From NCBI RefSeq assembly GCF_012933465.1, contig NZ_JABBND010000001.1, positions 558,001 through 622,000 on the forward strand: DNA of 64,000 bases. The letters are read 5' to 3'. Positions within the stretch are counted from its first letter, which is position 1. The number at the start of each line of letters is the position of its first letter. Source of the DNA: Actinomycetospora sp. TBRC 11914 (GTDB lineage: Bacteria; Actinomycetota; Actinomycetes; Mycobacteriales; Pseudonocardiaceae). The position numbers and the translations under genes are program-made. This document shows positions 19,954 through 28,471 of this stretch, piece by piece. The notes under the pieces were generated by a model. That model was not told the origin of the DNA. It made no database searches and was given only the letters and a program-made list of their open reading frames with translations.

Positions 19954-21690
19954 TCAGGAGCCGGCCGCGAGCACCGTCTGCGCGGTGGCCGGGGTGGTGG
20001 TCGGCGGGGCGGTGGTGGTCGTCGCGGCGGCCGCCTGCGCCTCGGTCGAGGTGGTCCCGGTCGACGTGGTCCCGGTCGCGGTGGTCCCGGTCGAGCTACT
20101 GGACCGGGAGGCGGCCGACGACGTCGACGTGGCGGTGCTCGAGCTCGTCGGCGGGGTCGTCGTGGTCCGACGCGCCGTGGAGGTCGGCGTGGTGGTGGTC
20201 GGCTGGGTGGTGGTCGACCGGGTGGTCGGGTGCGTCGGGTCCGTGGTCGGTTGCGTCGGGTCCGTGGTCGGCCGGGGCGTGCGCGACACGGGCGGCGGGG
20301 ACGCCGACGGCTGGTCGGAGGATTCCTCGGACGACGACCGGTCGGTGGTCGACGGCGGCGGCGCCTCGGAGCGCACCGCGGCCCGGGAGGCCACGCCCAC
20401 CGCGGTGAGCCGGGACCCGCCCGACGCTCCCCCGGTCTCGCCGGTCTCGCCGGTCCACGTGCCGCCACCGCCCGAGGACGTGCCGGCGTCGGTGGCCTGG
20501 GGCAGCAGCGGCGAGGCCGGCACGGCCGAGGGCGCCGAGGCGCCGATCTCGGCCTGCGCGTCCTGCCGGACGAAGTGGGACTCCCCCGCCCAGATCACGA
20601 GGCCCGAGGCGAGCGCGAGCGTCGCGGTGGCCGCACCGAGGACACCGGCGCGTCGGGCCCGGCGGCCGGCCGCACCCGGGGCGGCGGGCGGCGCCGTCCC
20701 CGCGCGTCCCCGGGGGCGGCGGGCGGGCCGGGCGGCCAGGGCGGGCGGGACCACGCACTCCGTCGGCTCGTCCGACGCGGCCGGGCTCTCGGACCAGGAC
20801 GCGACGACCGGGACGAGCCGGGCCGGTGCCGCCCGGCCCTCGCGGACGGCCGCGCCGCGTCCGACGCGGACGAGCTGCTCGGAGAGCACGGCCGCGCTCG
20901 GGGGCTCGGCCTCCACGTCCCGCAGCAGTGCGGCCAGCGGCGAGGCCGTGGCGTCGTCCCGCTGCGTCGGGCGGGTCACCGCCTCGGGGTCGTCGCCGCC
21001 GACGGCGGCGGCCGCGTGCTCGACGACCTCGGTGAGGATGGCCGCCAGGGCGCGGACGTCGGCCGCGCGGCGCCGGGCGGCGTCCTCGCCGTCGTCGTCG
21101 GGATCCTCGCCCACCACCGGCAGCGGACCCGAGAGCGAGGCCGTCAGGCCGACGAGCCAGGCGTCGGCGTGGGCCCGGTCGACCAGGATGCTCGCGGCGC
21201 CGATGGCGCCGTGCTCGACGCCGTGGGCGTGCGCGTGGGCGAGCGCCGACGCGAGCTGGGCGCCCATCCGGGCGAGGTCGGACTCGGCGATCGGGCCCTC
21301 ACGCAGCACGAGCGCCAGCGGCTCACCGGGGACGTTCTCGAGCACGAGCGTGCTCTCGGTGTCCGGCGCCAGGCCGTCGACGTCGTAGACCTCGAGCAGG
21401 TGCGGGTGGTGCAGGCGCGCGAGGTGGCGGACCTGCTCGATCCGCTCGGAGAGCACGTCCCCGGTGGCCGGCGGCAGCGTCACGAGGCGGACCTCGCGGC
21501 CGAGGACCTCGTCGACGCCGCGGACGGCGTCGTCGGCGGCCCCGATGGTCAGGGCGCCGGTGGGGGCGTCCGACGCGTCGTCGGTGATCGCGCTGGCGGT
21601 GATCGCCTCGGCACTCTCCGTGCGCGGGACAGGGAGCGCGTCACCGTCCGGGGTGGACCTGGTCTTCTCGACCGGCGCCTGGGAGGTCAC
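19954..21690 (-). CDS. Membrane pseudokinase with Thr/Ser-rich extracellular tail
   Basis: A 578-residue protein whose first ~280 residues keep a serine/threonine-kinase fold (HLARLHHPHLLEVYDVDG, LVLENVPGEPL) but lack all catalytic residues: no glycine loop, no VAxK lysine, the catalytic loop reads HGAIGAASIL (Asp to Ala162, Lys to Gly164, Asn to Ser167), and there is no DFG. A single transmembrane helix at ~349-368 is followed by ~200 residues very rich in Thr, Ser and Pro. The DNA there holds short tandem repeats (three 15-bp units near 20058-20101 and two 21-bp units near 20228-20270). GTG 21690 is chosen for the AGGGGGAG upstream. Likely a signalling scaffold at the envelope. Confidence 0.8.
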   Translation of the reverse strand: MTSQAPVEKTRSTPDGDALPVPRTESAEAITASAITDDASDAPTGALTIGAADDAVRGVDEVLGREVRLVTLPPATGDVLSERIEQVRHLARLHHPHLLEVYDVDGLAPDTESTLVLENVPGEPLALVLREGPIAESDLARMGAQLASALAHAHAHGVEHGAIGAASILVDRAHADAWLVGLTASLSGPLPVVGEDPDDDGEDAARRRAADVRALAAILTEVVEHAAAAVGGDDPEAVTRPTQRDDATASPLAALLRDVEAEPPSAAVLSEQLVRVGRGAAVREGRAAPARLVPVVASWSESPAASDEPTECVVPPALAARPARRPRGRAGTAPPAAPGAAGRRARRAGVLGAATATLALASGLVIWAGESHFVRQDAQAEIGASAPSAVPASPLLPQATDAGTSSGGGGTWTGETGETGGASGGSRLTAVGVASRAAVRSEAPPPSTTDRSSSEESSDQPSASPPPVSRTPRPTTDPTQPTTDPTHPTTRSTTTQPTTTTPTSTARRTTTTPPTSSSTATSTSSAASRSSSSTGTTATGTTSTGTTSTEAQAAAATTTTAPPTTTPATAQTVLAAGS

Positions 21691-21841
21691 GACAGCTCCC
21701 CCTGCCTCCTCTGCGTGGAACGGATGCGGGCCCGCATCGCTCGGCCGGGTGATGTTAGCCCCGGACGGGGACCTTGGTCGACGGGTATTGAGGAGATCCA
21801 CAGTGGAGCCTCAGGAACCCGCGGAGCCGGGCCCGCGGACG

Positions 21842-21878
21842 ACGACGGCCGGAGAGCGTGGTGCTCTCCGGCCGTCGT
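21842..21878 (-). terminator. Terminator of the tmRNA gene
   Basis: A perfect 16-bp stem, ACGACGGCCGGAGAGC with its reverse complement, around a 5-nt loop, 7 nt after the mature tmRNA 3' end. In the other orientation it lies in the upstream region of the pseudokinase gene. Confidence 0.85.
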
Positions 21879-21884
21879 GGGGGG

Positions 21885-22260
21885 TGGAGGTGCCGGGAAT
21901 CGAACCCGGGTCCTCCGAACACTCGTCAGGACTTCTCCGTGCGCAGTCTGCGTCGTCTCTGCTCGGGTCCGCCGATCGTGCAGACACGCCGGCGTGACGA
22001 CCCCAGTCACTGTTCGGTGTCCCGCCGGGCCCCGTGACCGGGCCCGACGGTGGAGTTCCCTAGCTGATGCCGGCTACCGGGTCGGGAACGAACCCGGGCC
22101 GACAGACCTCAGAACCTGCTGTCAGGCAGCAAGCTGGAGGTCGCGCTGAGTACTGTTCTCGGCGCTTATTTCTTTGCGACGGGTGGTTATCGAGATCATC
22201 GTCGCCTTCCTCGGCACGCTTCTCCTGATCAACCGCTCGGAGTCGAAACCAGTCACCCCC
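21885..22260 (-). ncRNA. ssrA: Transfer-messenger RNA
   Basis: A 376-nt one-piece tmRNA. The 5' GGGGGTG pairs with 3' CACCTCC to make the alanine-type acceptor stem, GACTGGTTTCGAC follows at the 5' end, and the T-arm CCGGGTTCGATTCCCGG lies near the 3' end. The mRNA-like part at 22163-22122 encodes the tag AENSTQRDLQLAA followed by TGA, with the Ala-Ala end recognised by Clp proteases. CCA is not encoded. It works with SmpB, encoded 1.1 kb upstream, to rescue stalled ribosomes. One gene, an amidohydrolase, separates ssrA from smpB. Confidence 0.96.
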
Positions 22261-22264
22261 TTCT

Positions 22265-22297
22265 CCCACCGAGGTGTCCGGTGGGCTGTCCATCATA
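22265..22297 (-). promoter_or_regulatory. tmRNA promoter -10 and leader hairpin
   Basis: TATGAT, a good -10 hexamer, lies at 22297-22292 on the minus strand, about 32 nt before the mature 5' end. The intervening leader can form CCCACCG/CGGTGGG (22265-22285). A short precursor leader removed by RNase P fits. No clear -35 is visible. Confidence 0.5.
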
Positions 22298-22357
22298 ACG
22301 CCCGACGGGCCGGTGATCTTCCCCCGGCGTCGGGGCCGGGACAGAGGCCCGAGATCC

Positions 22358-23305
22358 TCACAGGCTCAGCATCGCCGCCGGTGCGTCGTGGAGCACCGAG
22401 CGCAGGAACGGCTCCCCCAGCCGGTCGTCGGCGGTGGCCCACCCGCGGATCGCCTCGAGCTGGCGCCAGTAGGCGTACGGGATGTTGGGGAAGTCGGTGC
22501 CCAGCACCACCCGGCCGGCCCCGGACAGCTCGGCGAGCCGCGCCGACCAGTCCGCCGGCAGCGGCGCGAAGCCCTCGGTGAACGGGGTGCCGACCATGGT
22601 GGTGTCGAGCCGGACGGCCGGGAAGCGCTCGGCGAGGCGCAGGGCCTCGTCGTACTCCGGCAGCCCGGCGTGGGCGAGCACCAGCGGCAGCCGCGGGTGG
22701 CGCTCGAGGACCTCGGTGATGATCCCCATGCCGGTGTAGTTGCCGGTCCGCGGGCCGTCGCCGCAGTGCGTGATCACCGGGACGCCGGCCTCGGCGAGCA
22801 TGCCCCACGCCGGGTCGAGCAGCGGATCCCGCGGGTCGTACCCGCCGACCTGCACGTGCGCCTTGACCACCCGGGCGCCGCGCCCCAGGGCGTCGCCGAG
22901 GTAGTCGGTGACCGACCCCTCCGGGAAGATCGTCGCCGAGGGCACCGCCTCGGGGATCGTCGCCGCCCAGTCCAGCGCCCACCCGGTCAGCCAGGCGGCC
23001 ATGTCGGGCTTGTGCGGGTAGACCAGCGGCGCGAAGGCCTCGACGGCGAACGAGCGCAGGAGCGCCAGCCGCTCCTCCTCGGGCCGCTTGTAGTGGATCG
23101 GCCACTCGTAGCCGTAGTTCGCCGTGGCGTCGTCGAAGAAGGCCCACACCTTGCGCAGCACGTTGTCGGGCAGGAAGTGGACGTGCACGTCGACGAGGCC
23201 ACCCTCGCCGTCGCCACCCAGACCGAGCGAACGCACCCAGGGCGCGACGTCCTCGTCGGAGGTCAGCGGGGTGTCGAGCGCGTGGCCGGGCGTCACCGGG
23301 TCCAT
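22358..23305 (-). CDS. Amidohydrolase_2 family metal-dependent hydrolase
   Basis: A 315-residue TIM-barrel amidohydrolase of the Amidohydro_2 (ACMSD-like) group. The metal site starts with the HxH motif VDVHVHF (His41, His43), then VITHCGDG, LVLAHAGLPEYD and VVLGTDFPNIPY with the catalytic Asp. Members hydrolyse or decarboxylate small cyclic or aromatic substrates; this one cannot be assigned further. The start is ATG at 23305 with AGGGGAG upstream. It is inserted between smpB and ssrA and lies 46 nt after smpB, so it may be read through from the smpB transcript. Confidence 0.85.
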   Translation of the reverse strand: MDPVTPGHALDTPLTSDEDVAPWVRSLGLGGDGEGGLVDVHVHFLPDNVLRKVWAFFDDATANYGYEWPIHYKRPEEERLALLRSFAVEAFAPLVYPHKPDMAAWLTGWALDWAATIPEAVPSATIFPEGSVTDYLGDALGRGARVVKAHVQVGGYDPRDPLLDPAWGMLAEAGVPVITHCGDGPRTGNYTGMGIITEVLERHPRLPLVLAHAGLPEYDEALRLAERFPAVRLDTTMVGTPFTEGFAPLPADWSARLAELSGAGRVVLGTDFPNIPYAYWRQLEAIRGWATADDRLGEPFLRSVLHDAPAAMLSL

Positions 23306-23351
23306 GGTCGAGCTCCCCTGTCGGCGTGCTCCCCCGAGTGCTGCGTGTTCC

Positions 23352-23894
23352 CTACCACCCCTTGATCCGGCGCCCGACGATCCGCTCGGCCTCGCGCTTG
23401 GCGTCGCGCTCGGCCATGGCCTCGCGCTTGTCGTGCTTGGCCTTGCCGCGCACGAGCGCGAGCTCGACCTTGGCCAGGCCGCCCGCGAAGTAGATCGACA
23501 GCGGGACCAGGGTCAGGCCTCCCTCGCGGGTCTTGCCGACGAGCCGGGCGATCTCCTCGCGGTGCAGCAGCAGCTTGCGGTGCCGGCGCGGCTCGTGGTT
23601 GGTCCAGGAGCCGAAGTCGTACTCCTGGATGTGCAGGCCGCGCAGCCACACCTCGCCGTCGGTGACGGTCGCGAAAGCGTCCGCCAGCGACACGCGCCCG
23701 GCGCGCAGGCTCTTCACCTCGGTGCCCTGGAGCGCGATCCCGGCCTCGTAGACGTCGAGGACGGTGTAGTCGTGGCGCGCCTTGCGGTTGGTGGCGACGA
23801 CCTTGCGCCGCTCCTCCGGACGGTTGGAGGAGGCGGACTTGCGCGCCTTCTCCTTCGCGCGCCCCGAGTCCGTCGGGACGGCCGTCTTCGCCAC
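23352..23894 (-). CDS. smpB: SsrA-binding protein SmpB
   Basis: A 180-residue OB-fold RNA-binding protein that delivers tmRNA to stalled ribosomes. Conserved segments: [58 protein letters not shown], and the C-terminal basic helix [19 protein letters not shown] that enters the empty mRNA channel. An N-terminal basic extension of ~30 residues is typical for actinobacteria. Start GTG 23894 is chosen because AGGAGG lies 8 nt upstream; that RBS overlaps the ftsX stop, so ftsX and smpB are tightly linked. Confidence 0.96.
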   Translation of the reverse strand: MAKTAVPTDSGRAKEKARKSASSNRPEERRKVVATNRKARHDYTVLDVYEAGIALQGTEVKSLRAGRVSLADAFATVTDGEVWLRGLHIQEYDFGSWTNHEPRRHRKLLLHREEIARLVGKTREGGLTLVPLSIYFAGGLAKVELALVRGKAKHDKREAMAERDAKREAERIVGRRIKGW

Positions 23895-23905
23895 GGCTGG
23901 ACCTC

Positions 23906-24811
23906 CTAGTTCCGCACGTACAGGCGCAGGGTGACATACCCCGTCGCCGTCGCGATGGCCGCTCCGACGACCACCAACAAGGGTGCAACGAACAACAGGA
24001 CGTCGCTCATCCCGACCGCCGGGATCGCGTTGGAGATCAGCCGGCCGCCCAGCAGCCGGTCGATGAAGAAGAGCTTGCCGAGCACCAGGCCGCCGGTCGC
24101 GAGGAGCGCCCCGACGACGCCGGTGATCACCGCCTCGATGAGGAACGGCACCTGGGTGTACCAGCGGGTGGCGCCGACCAGCCGCATGATCCCGACCTCC
24201 GTGCGCCGGGTGAACGCCGAGACCTGGATGGTGTTGGAGATCAGCAGCAGGGCCGCGAGGGCCTGGATACCCGCCAGCCCGAACGCCGCGTTGCGCACGC
24301 TGCCGAGGAAGGTGAACAGGTCCTGCACCAGGGCGCGCTGGTCGACCACGTTGCGCACCCCGGGCCGCCCGGAGTACTCGGAGACGATCGCGTCGCCGCG
24401 GGTCGGGTCCTTGAGCGTCACCCGCAGCGTCGCGGGCAGGCTCTGCGGGCGGACGAGCTGCAGGATCGACTGCCCTGCGTAGATGCGCAGGAACCGCTGG
24501 TAGGCCTGGTCCCGGCTCTCGTAGGAGACCGCGGCGACGAGCGGGTCGGCGGTGAGCTCGCCGCGCAGGCCGGTGCACGTCGGGCTGGTGCAGTCCTGGT
24601 CGCCGGCGCTCGTCGGCTCGTCGAGGGCGACCTGGACGGCGAGCTGGGAGTAGTAGAGGTCCTGGGTGCGGTCGATGGTGCGCACCGCGAGGAGCCCGGC
24701 CCCGAGCATCCCCAGCGAGATCGCCGTGGTCAGCATCATCGCGATGCTCATGGTGACGTTGCGGCGCAGGCCGGCGAGGGCCTCGCGCCACACGAAGGCC
24801 AGGCCATTCAC
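23906..24811 (-). CDS. ftsX: Cell-division protein FtsX
   Basis: A 301-residue four-span membrane protein that, with FtsE, transmits the divisome state to extracytoplasmic peptidoglycan hydrolases. The first helix is at ~25-45 ([21 protein letters not shown] region), a large extracellular loop of ~130 residues follows (with the pair of cysteines in DCTSPTC), and the last three helices are near residues 165-300. The GTG start at 24811 overlaps the ftsE stop as GTGA. Order ftsE-ftsX-smpB matches Rv3102c-Rv3101c-Rv3100c. Confidence 0.95.
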   Translation of the reverse strand: MNGLAFVWREALAGLRRNVTMSIAMMLTTAISLGMLGAGLLAVRTIDRTQDLYYSQLAVQVALDEPTSAGDQDCTSPTCTGLRGELTADPLVAAVSYESRDQAYQRFLRIYAGQSILQLVRPQSLPATLRVTLKDPTRGDAIVSEYSGRPGVRNVVDQRALVQDLFTFLGSVRNAAFGLAGIQALAALLLISNTIQVSAFTRRTEVGIMRLVGATRWYTQVPFLIEAVITGVVGALLATGGLVLGKLFFIDRLLGGRLISNAIPAVGMSDVLLFVAPLLVVVGAAIATATGYVTLRLYVRN

Positions 24812-25497
24812 CGGGTGGCCCCGTAGACGCCGCGCGCGTCGTCGCGGGCGAGCTTCCCGAGGTGGAGCTCGACGACCCGGCGGCGCATGGCGTCGACGAT
24901 CTGGCGGTCGTGGGTGGCCATGACCACGGTGGTGCCGGTCCGGTTGATCCGGTCGAGCAGCAGCATGATGTCGTCGCTGGTCTCGGGGTCGAGGTTGCCG
25001 GTGGGCTCGTCGGCGAGCAGCACCAGCGGCCGGTTGGCCAGGGCGCGGGCGATCGCGACGCGCTGGGCCTCGCCGCCGGAGAGCTCGGCGGGCATCCGCT
25101 CGCCCTTCCCGTCCAGGCCCACCAGCTCGAGCATCTCGGGCACGACGGTGCGGATCGTGTGGTCGGACTTGCCGGTCACCTCGAGGGCGAACGCGACGTT
25201 CTCGGCCACCGTCCGGTCGCCCAGCAGCCGGAAGTCCTGGAACACGCAGCCCATCCGCTGGCGCAGCTTGGGCACCTTGCGGTTCGGCAGCCGGGCGACG
25301 TTCCAGTTGGCGACGAACACGTTGCCGCTGGAGGGGCTCTCCTCGCGCAGGAGCAGCCGCAGCAGCGTCGACTTGCCGGAGCCGGACGGGCCGATGAGGA
25401 ACACGAACTCGCCGCGGTCGACGTCCATCGAGACGTCGTCGAGCGCCGGTCGCACGGACGTCGGGTACAGCTTCGTGACGTGTTCGAGCCGGAGCAC
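24808..25497 (-). CDS. ftsE: Cell-division ATPase FtsE
   Basis: A 229-residue ABC ATPase, partner of FtsX. Walker A is GPSGSGKST at residues 36-44, the signature is [15 protein letters not shown], and Walker B is [12 protein letters not shown], followed by the H-loop TVVMATHD. FtsE is usually this short because it is a minimal nucleotide-binding domain. The start is GTG at 25497. A 123-bp gap separates it from prfB; this holds TTGATC- and AT-richer sequence (GTCAAAAAAGCG) that may include a promoter, but I cannot place one with confidence. Confidence 0.96.
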   Translation of the reverse strand: MLRLEHVTKLYPTSVRPALDDVSMDVDRGEFVFLIGPSGSGKSTLLRLLLREESPSSGNVFVANWNVARLPNRKVPKLRQRMGCVFQDFRLLGDRTVAENVAFALEVTGKSDHTIRTVVPEMLELVGLDGKGERMPAELSGGEAQRVAIARALANRPLVLLADEPTGNLDPETSDDIMLLLDRINRTGTTVVMATHDRQIVDAMRRRVVELHLGKLARDDARGVYGATR

Positions 25498-25620
25498 GGG
25501 CCGGGATGCTACTTGGCGGTGTCGATCTTCCCGGACGGGCGAGCGTTCACGTCAGGAACGACTCGTTGCAGACACTGAGCGTCAAAAAAGCGGCGTTGAT
25601 CACGGTCGGGATCGGACGCC

Positions 25621-26736
25621 CTACGCGGCGGCCTCGGTCTGCTTGCGCCAGCGGATGCCCGCGTCGAGGAAGTCGTCGATGAACCCGTCGAGCACCTGGC
25701 TGGTCTGCGAGGTCTCCTGGTTGGTCCGCAGGTCCTTGACCATCTGGTACGGGTGCAGGACGTACGAGCGCATCTGGTTGCCCCAGCTCGAGCCGGAGTC
25801 CTTCAGCGAGTCGAGCAGCGCCCGCTCCTCCGCGCGGCGGCGCTCGAGCAGCTTGGCCGCGAGCACCGTCATCGCGGTCGCCTTGTTCTGGAGCTGCGAG
25901 CGCTCGTTCTGGCAGCTCACGACGATGCCGGTGGGCAGGTGGGTCAGGCGGACCGCCGAGTCGGTGGTGTTGACGCCCTGGCCACCGGGCCCGGAGGAGC
26001 GGTAGACGTCGACACGCAGGTCCTTCTCGTCGATCTCCACGTGGTCGGTGGACTCGACGACGGGGGCGACCTCGACGCCCGCGAACGACGTCTGCCGGCG
26101 GCCCTGGTTGTCGAACGGCGAGATCCGGACGAGCCGGTGGGTGCCCTGCTCGACGGACAGCGTCCCGTACGCGTAGGGCGCCGAGACCTTGAAGGTGGCG
26201 GACTTGATGCCCGCCTCCTCGGCGTAGGAGGTGTCGTAGACCTCGGTCGGGTAGCCGTGGCGCTCCGCCCAGCGCAGGTACATGCGCATGAGCATCTCGG
26301 CGAAGTCGGCGGCGTCCACCCCGCCGGCCTCGGCGCGCACCGTCACCAGCGCGTCGCGCTCGTCGTACTCGCCGGAGAGCAGCGTCCGGACCTCGAAGGC
26401 GCTGATGTCGGCGTGCAGGCTCGCGCGCTCCGAGTCGGCCTCCGCGGCGAGCTCGGTGGCGTCGGCGCCCGACTCCTCGTCGGCCATCTCGTAGAGGGTC
26501 GAGAGGTCGTCGAGCCGGGAGCGCAGCGACTCGGCCTTCTTGAGGTCGGCCTGCTTGTGCGTGAAGTCGCTGGTGAGCTTCTGCGCGGTCTCGGGGTCGT
26601 CCCAGAGGTCCGGCGCCGCGACCTGGGTCTCCAGCTCGGCGACCTGGCGCCGCAGACCGTCGAGGTCCATCGCCGCCTCCACCGAGTCAAGGCTGGCGGC
26701 GAGGTCCTTCAGTTCGGTCGCGGTCGTGTCGTCCAC
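25621..26736 (-). CDS. prfB: Peptide chain release factor 2
   Basis: A 371-residue class I release factor for UGA and UAA. The tripeptide anticodon SPF is at residues 206-208, and the catalytic GGQ at 251-253 in [12 protein letters not shown]. The frame is open from the start to the end with no internal UGA, so the programmed +1 frameshift of enterobacterial prfB is absent, as usual in actinobacteria. It heads the minus-strand run prfB-ftsE-ftsX-smpB. A 73-bp gap to the DUF3500 gene lies upstream. Confidence 0.97.
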   Translation of the reverse strand: MDDTTATELKDLAASLDSVEAAMDLDGLRRQVAELETQVAAPDLWDDPETAQKLTSDFTHKQADLKKAESLRSRLDDLSTLYEMADEESGADATELAAEADSERASLHADISAFEVRTLLSGEYDERDALVTVRAEAGGVDAADFAEMLMRMYLRWAERHGYPTEVYDTSYAEEAGIKSATFKVSAPYAYGTLSVEQGTHRLVRISPFDNQGRRQTSFAGVEVAPVVESTDHVEIDEKDLRVDVYRSSGPGGQGVNTTDSAVRLTHLPTGIVVSCQNERSQLQNKATAMTVLAAKLLERRRAEERALLDSLKDSGSSWGNQMRSYVLHPYQMVKDLRTNQETSQTSQVLDGFIDDFLDAGIRWRKQTEAAA

Positions 26737-26809
26737 GTCTCCAGGGTAATGCCGTGCTCCCGGGCGACCGGCGGGTGCGGGGCCGCTCGGTCGCGGCCCC
26801 GTCCCCGGG

Positions 26810-27949
26810 TCAGTGGTGCGCGCGGCGGTGCTCGGCCAGGACGTCGCGGCCGAACTCGTGCCCCGCGGCCCGCCACACCGAGTGGGCGTGGTTGACCCCG
26901 CGCTGGGTGTTGTCCCACTCGGCGAGCAGGTGGGGCCCCTGGAGCCGGTAGTAGTGCGGCTCGCCGCGCTCGTGCCCGCCGGCCCACGCGAAGTGCACGG
27001 CGTCCAGGGCGTCGCCGTCGAAGCGGGCCCGCTCGCGCTCCACCAGGCCCGGGGGCATCCGCCCGACGTAGACCTCGAGCAGCTCGCGCAGCACCGCCCG
27101 CTGGGACTCGGCCAGGTCGCGCCCGGCGATCCCCTTCGGCTCCGCGGTGATCTCGGTGGCCGCGCGGTCGGCCTCGGTGACGCCGAGCTGGGCCTCCAGG
27201 CCGTCGTGCATCGACCACAGCCGGTCCTCGAGCGCCTGGTCGTCGAAGTGGCCGCGCCACAGGTCGGGCAGCGGGATCAGCCGGTCGCCGGGCGAGACCT
27301 CGACGCGGTTGGCGCCGATGATGTCGGCCGGCGCGATAGGGGTGAGCACCGCGGCCGCGCGCTGGTCGGTGTCCAGGGCGTGCAGCAGCGCGCGGCCGAT
27401 GTCCTCGATCCCGCCGAGCGGACGCAGTTCCCGGCCGCCCAGGAGCGGGGAGACCATCGGGTCCGCGCCGAGGAAGCACGGCGACCCGGCGACCGCCTCG
27501 CCGCCGACCACCAGGTGGTTGACCGAGACGTGGTGCCCGCCGAAGCGCCAGCCCCACGGACCCGTCCCGGAGGGATCGCCGAACACGCGCAGGTAGTACA
27601 TGCCGGGGTCGCGCCCGCGGTCGCGGGCGAACCCGGTGGTGAAGCCCTCGGTCCGGTCGAGGACGTTCTCCAGGCCCATGATCGTCGAGGCGCTGACGTA
27701 GCCGGGCTCGGACAGCCCGCTGGCGAGCAGCCGCATGGCGCCGCGCTGCTGGTGCGGCAGCTGCTCGTGCAGCGTGAGGCCACCGTGGTCGGTGGGCGTG
27801 TAGTACCAGGTCAGCCGTTCGGCCTCGGCCGCCTTGGACCCCGGCCAGGCCCATCGGCCCTGCGCCGCCTGCTCGTCGTCGAGGGTCTCCAACCAGGCGG
27901 CCGCCGCCTCGGCCATGGCCGAGGCGACGGTCGCGGGGGTGGCACTCAC
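26810..27949 (-). CDS. DUF3500 family protein
   Basis: A 379-residue protein of the DUF3500 family. Recognisable pieces: [45 protein letters not shown] near residue 135 with several histidines, and [18 protein letters not shown] near the end, which resembles metal-binding or redox surfaces in this uncharacterised family. No signal peptide is evident. Its GTG start at 27949 overlaps the stop of the preceding monooxygenase-domain gene (GTGA), so the two are translationally coupled. Function is unknown; partnership with a small monooxygenase is inferred from the overlap. Confidence 0.85.
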   Translation of the reverse strand: MSATPATVASAMAEAAAAWLETLDDEQAAQGRWAWPGSKAAEAERLTWYYTPTDHGGLTLHEQLPHQQRGAMRLLASGLSEPGYVSASTIMGLENVLDRTEGFTTGFARDRGRDPGMYYLRVFGDPSGTGPWGWRFGGHHVSVNHLVVGGEAVAGSPCFLGADPMVSPLLGGRELRPLGGIEDIGRALLHALDTDQRAAAVLTPIAPADIIGANRVEVSPGDRLIPLPDLWRGHFDDQALEDRLWSMHDGLEAQLGVTEADRAATEITAEPKGIAGRDLAESQRAVLRELLEVYVGRMPPGLVERERARFDGDALDAVHFAWAGGHERGEPHYYRLQGPHLLAEWDNTQRGVNHAHSVWRAAGHEFGRDVLAEHRRAHH

Positions 27950-28272
27950 TTGATGCGCTTGAGCCGGGTGATGACGAGGCCCTCGGAGCCGCCGGCGAGC
28001 AGGTCCTCGAGCTTGGAGGCGAAGTCCACCAGGTGCTGGGCACCGAGGTGGGCGTCGAGCTTCCCGCCGGACTCCCAGTTCTCGTAGAAGAAGAAGGTCG
28101 CCGGGTCGTCCTCCGCGACGTGCAGGTCGTAGTTGACGCAGCCGTCCTCCTGGACGGTGATCGGCACGAGCGCCTCGAGCGCGCTGCGCAGATCGTCCTC
28201 CTTGCCCGGCTTCGCGGTCATCCGCGCGATCACGGTGAGCAGGTTCGGGTTGTCGTCGGTGGGGGTGGCCAC
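27946..28272 (-). CDS. Antibiotic biosynthesis monooxygenase (ABM) domain protein
   Basis: A 108-residue dimeric alpha+beta barrel protein: LLTVIARMTAKPGKEDDLRSAL is strand 1 and helix 1 of the ABM fold, and TFFFYENWESGGKLDAHL is the typical second repeat. YgiN-like members oxidise quinones or act on small substrates without cofactors. GTG 28272 is chosen because AAGGAG lies 8 nt upstream; a longer in-frame start at 28311 lacks an RBS. It is coupled to the DUF3500 gene. Confidence 0.85.
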   Translation of the reverse strand: MATPTDDNPNLLTVIARMTAKPGKEDDLRSALEALVPITVQEDGCVNYDLHVAEDDPATFFFYENWESGGKLDAHLGAQHLVDFASKLEDLLAGGSEGLVITRLKRIK

Positions 28273-28336
28273 GGATGCGACTCCTTCGTCGTGGGGGGTG
28301 ACGCCGGTCATGCCACCAGGTCCGTAGCCGACGCGC

Positions 28337-28368
28337 GGCCCCGCCTACCCGATCGGGCAGGCGGGGCC
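28337..28368 (-). terminator. Hairpin terminator after the acyl-CoA dehydrogenase pair
   Basis: GGCCCCGCCT and AGGCGGGGCC form a perfect 10-bp outer stem; the interior CCCGATCGGG can pair too. It lies 13 nt beyond the tandem repeat that ends the upstream acyl-CoA dehydrogenase gene. Confidence 0.6.
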
Positions 28369-28381
28369 GGCGGTCCGAGGC

Positions 28382-28471
28382 CTAGAAGGTCAGCGCCTAG
28401 AAGGTCAGCGCCTAGAAGGTCAGCGCCTAGAAGGTCAGCGCCTAGAAGGTCAGCGCCTAGAAGGTCAGCGC
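28382..28471. repeat. Six 15-bp tandem repeats over an acyl-CoA dehydrogenase stop codon
   Basis: The unit CTAGAAGGTCAGCGC occurs six times without change. On the minus strand it reads GCG CTG ACC TTC TAG, that is Ala-Leu-Thr-Phe-stop, in frame with the gene. The copy at 28471-28457 encodes the real C-terminus and the other five repeat it after the stop, giving six in-frame stops. Confidence 0.98.

Noticed and set aside
18773-21388. Plus-strand open frame of ~870 codons opposite the MFS and pseudokinase genes
   Set aside because: Low-complexity translation arising from the opposite strand; the minus-strand genes are recognisable and use proper starts.
25621-26736. Programmed +1 frameshift in prfB
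   Set aside because: The reading frame is continuous with no internal UGA near codon 26, as is usual in actinobacteria.
28382-28471. CRISPR-like array
   Set aside because: Units are 15 bp and contiguous with no spacers; no cas genes nearby.
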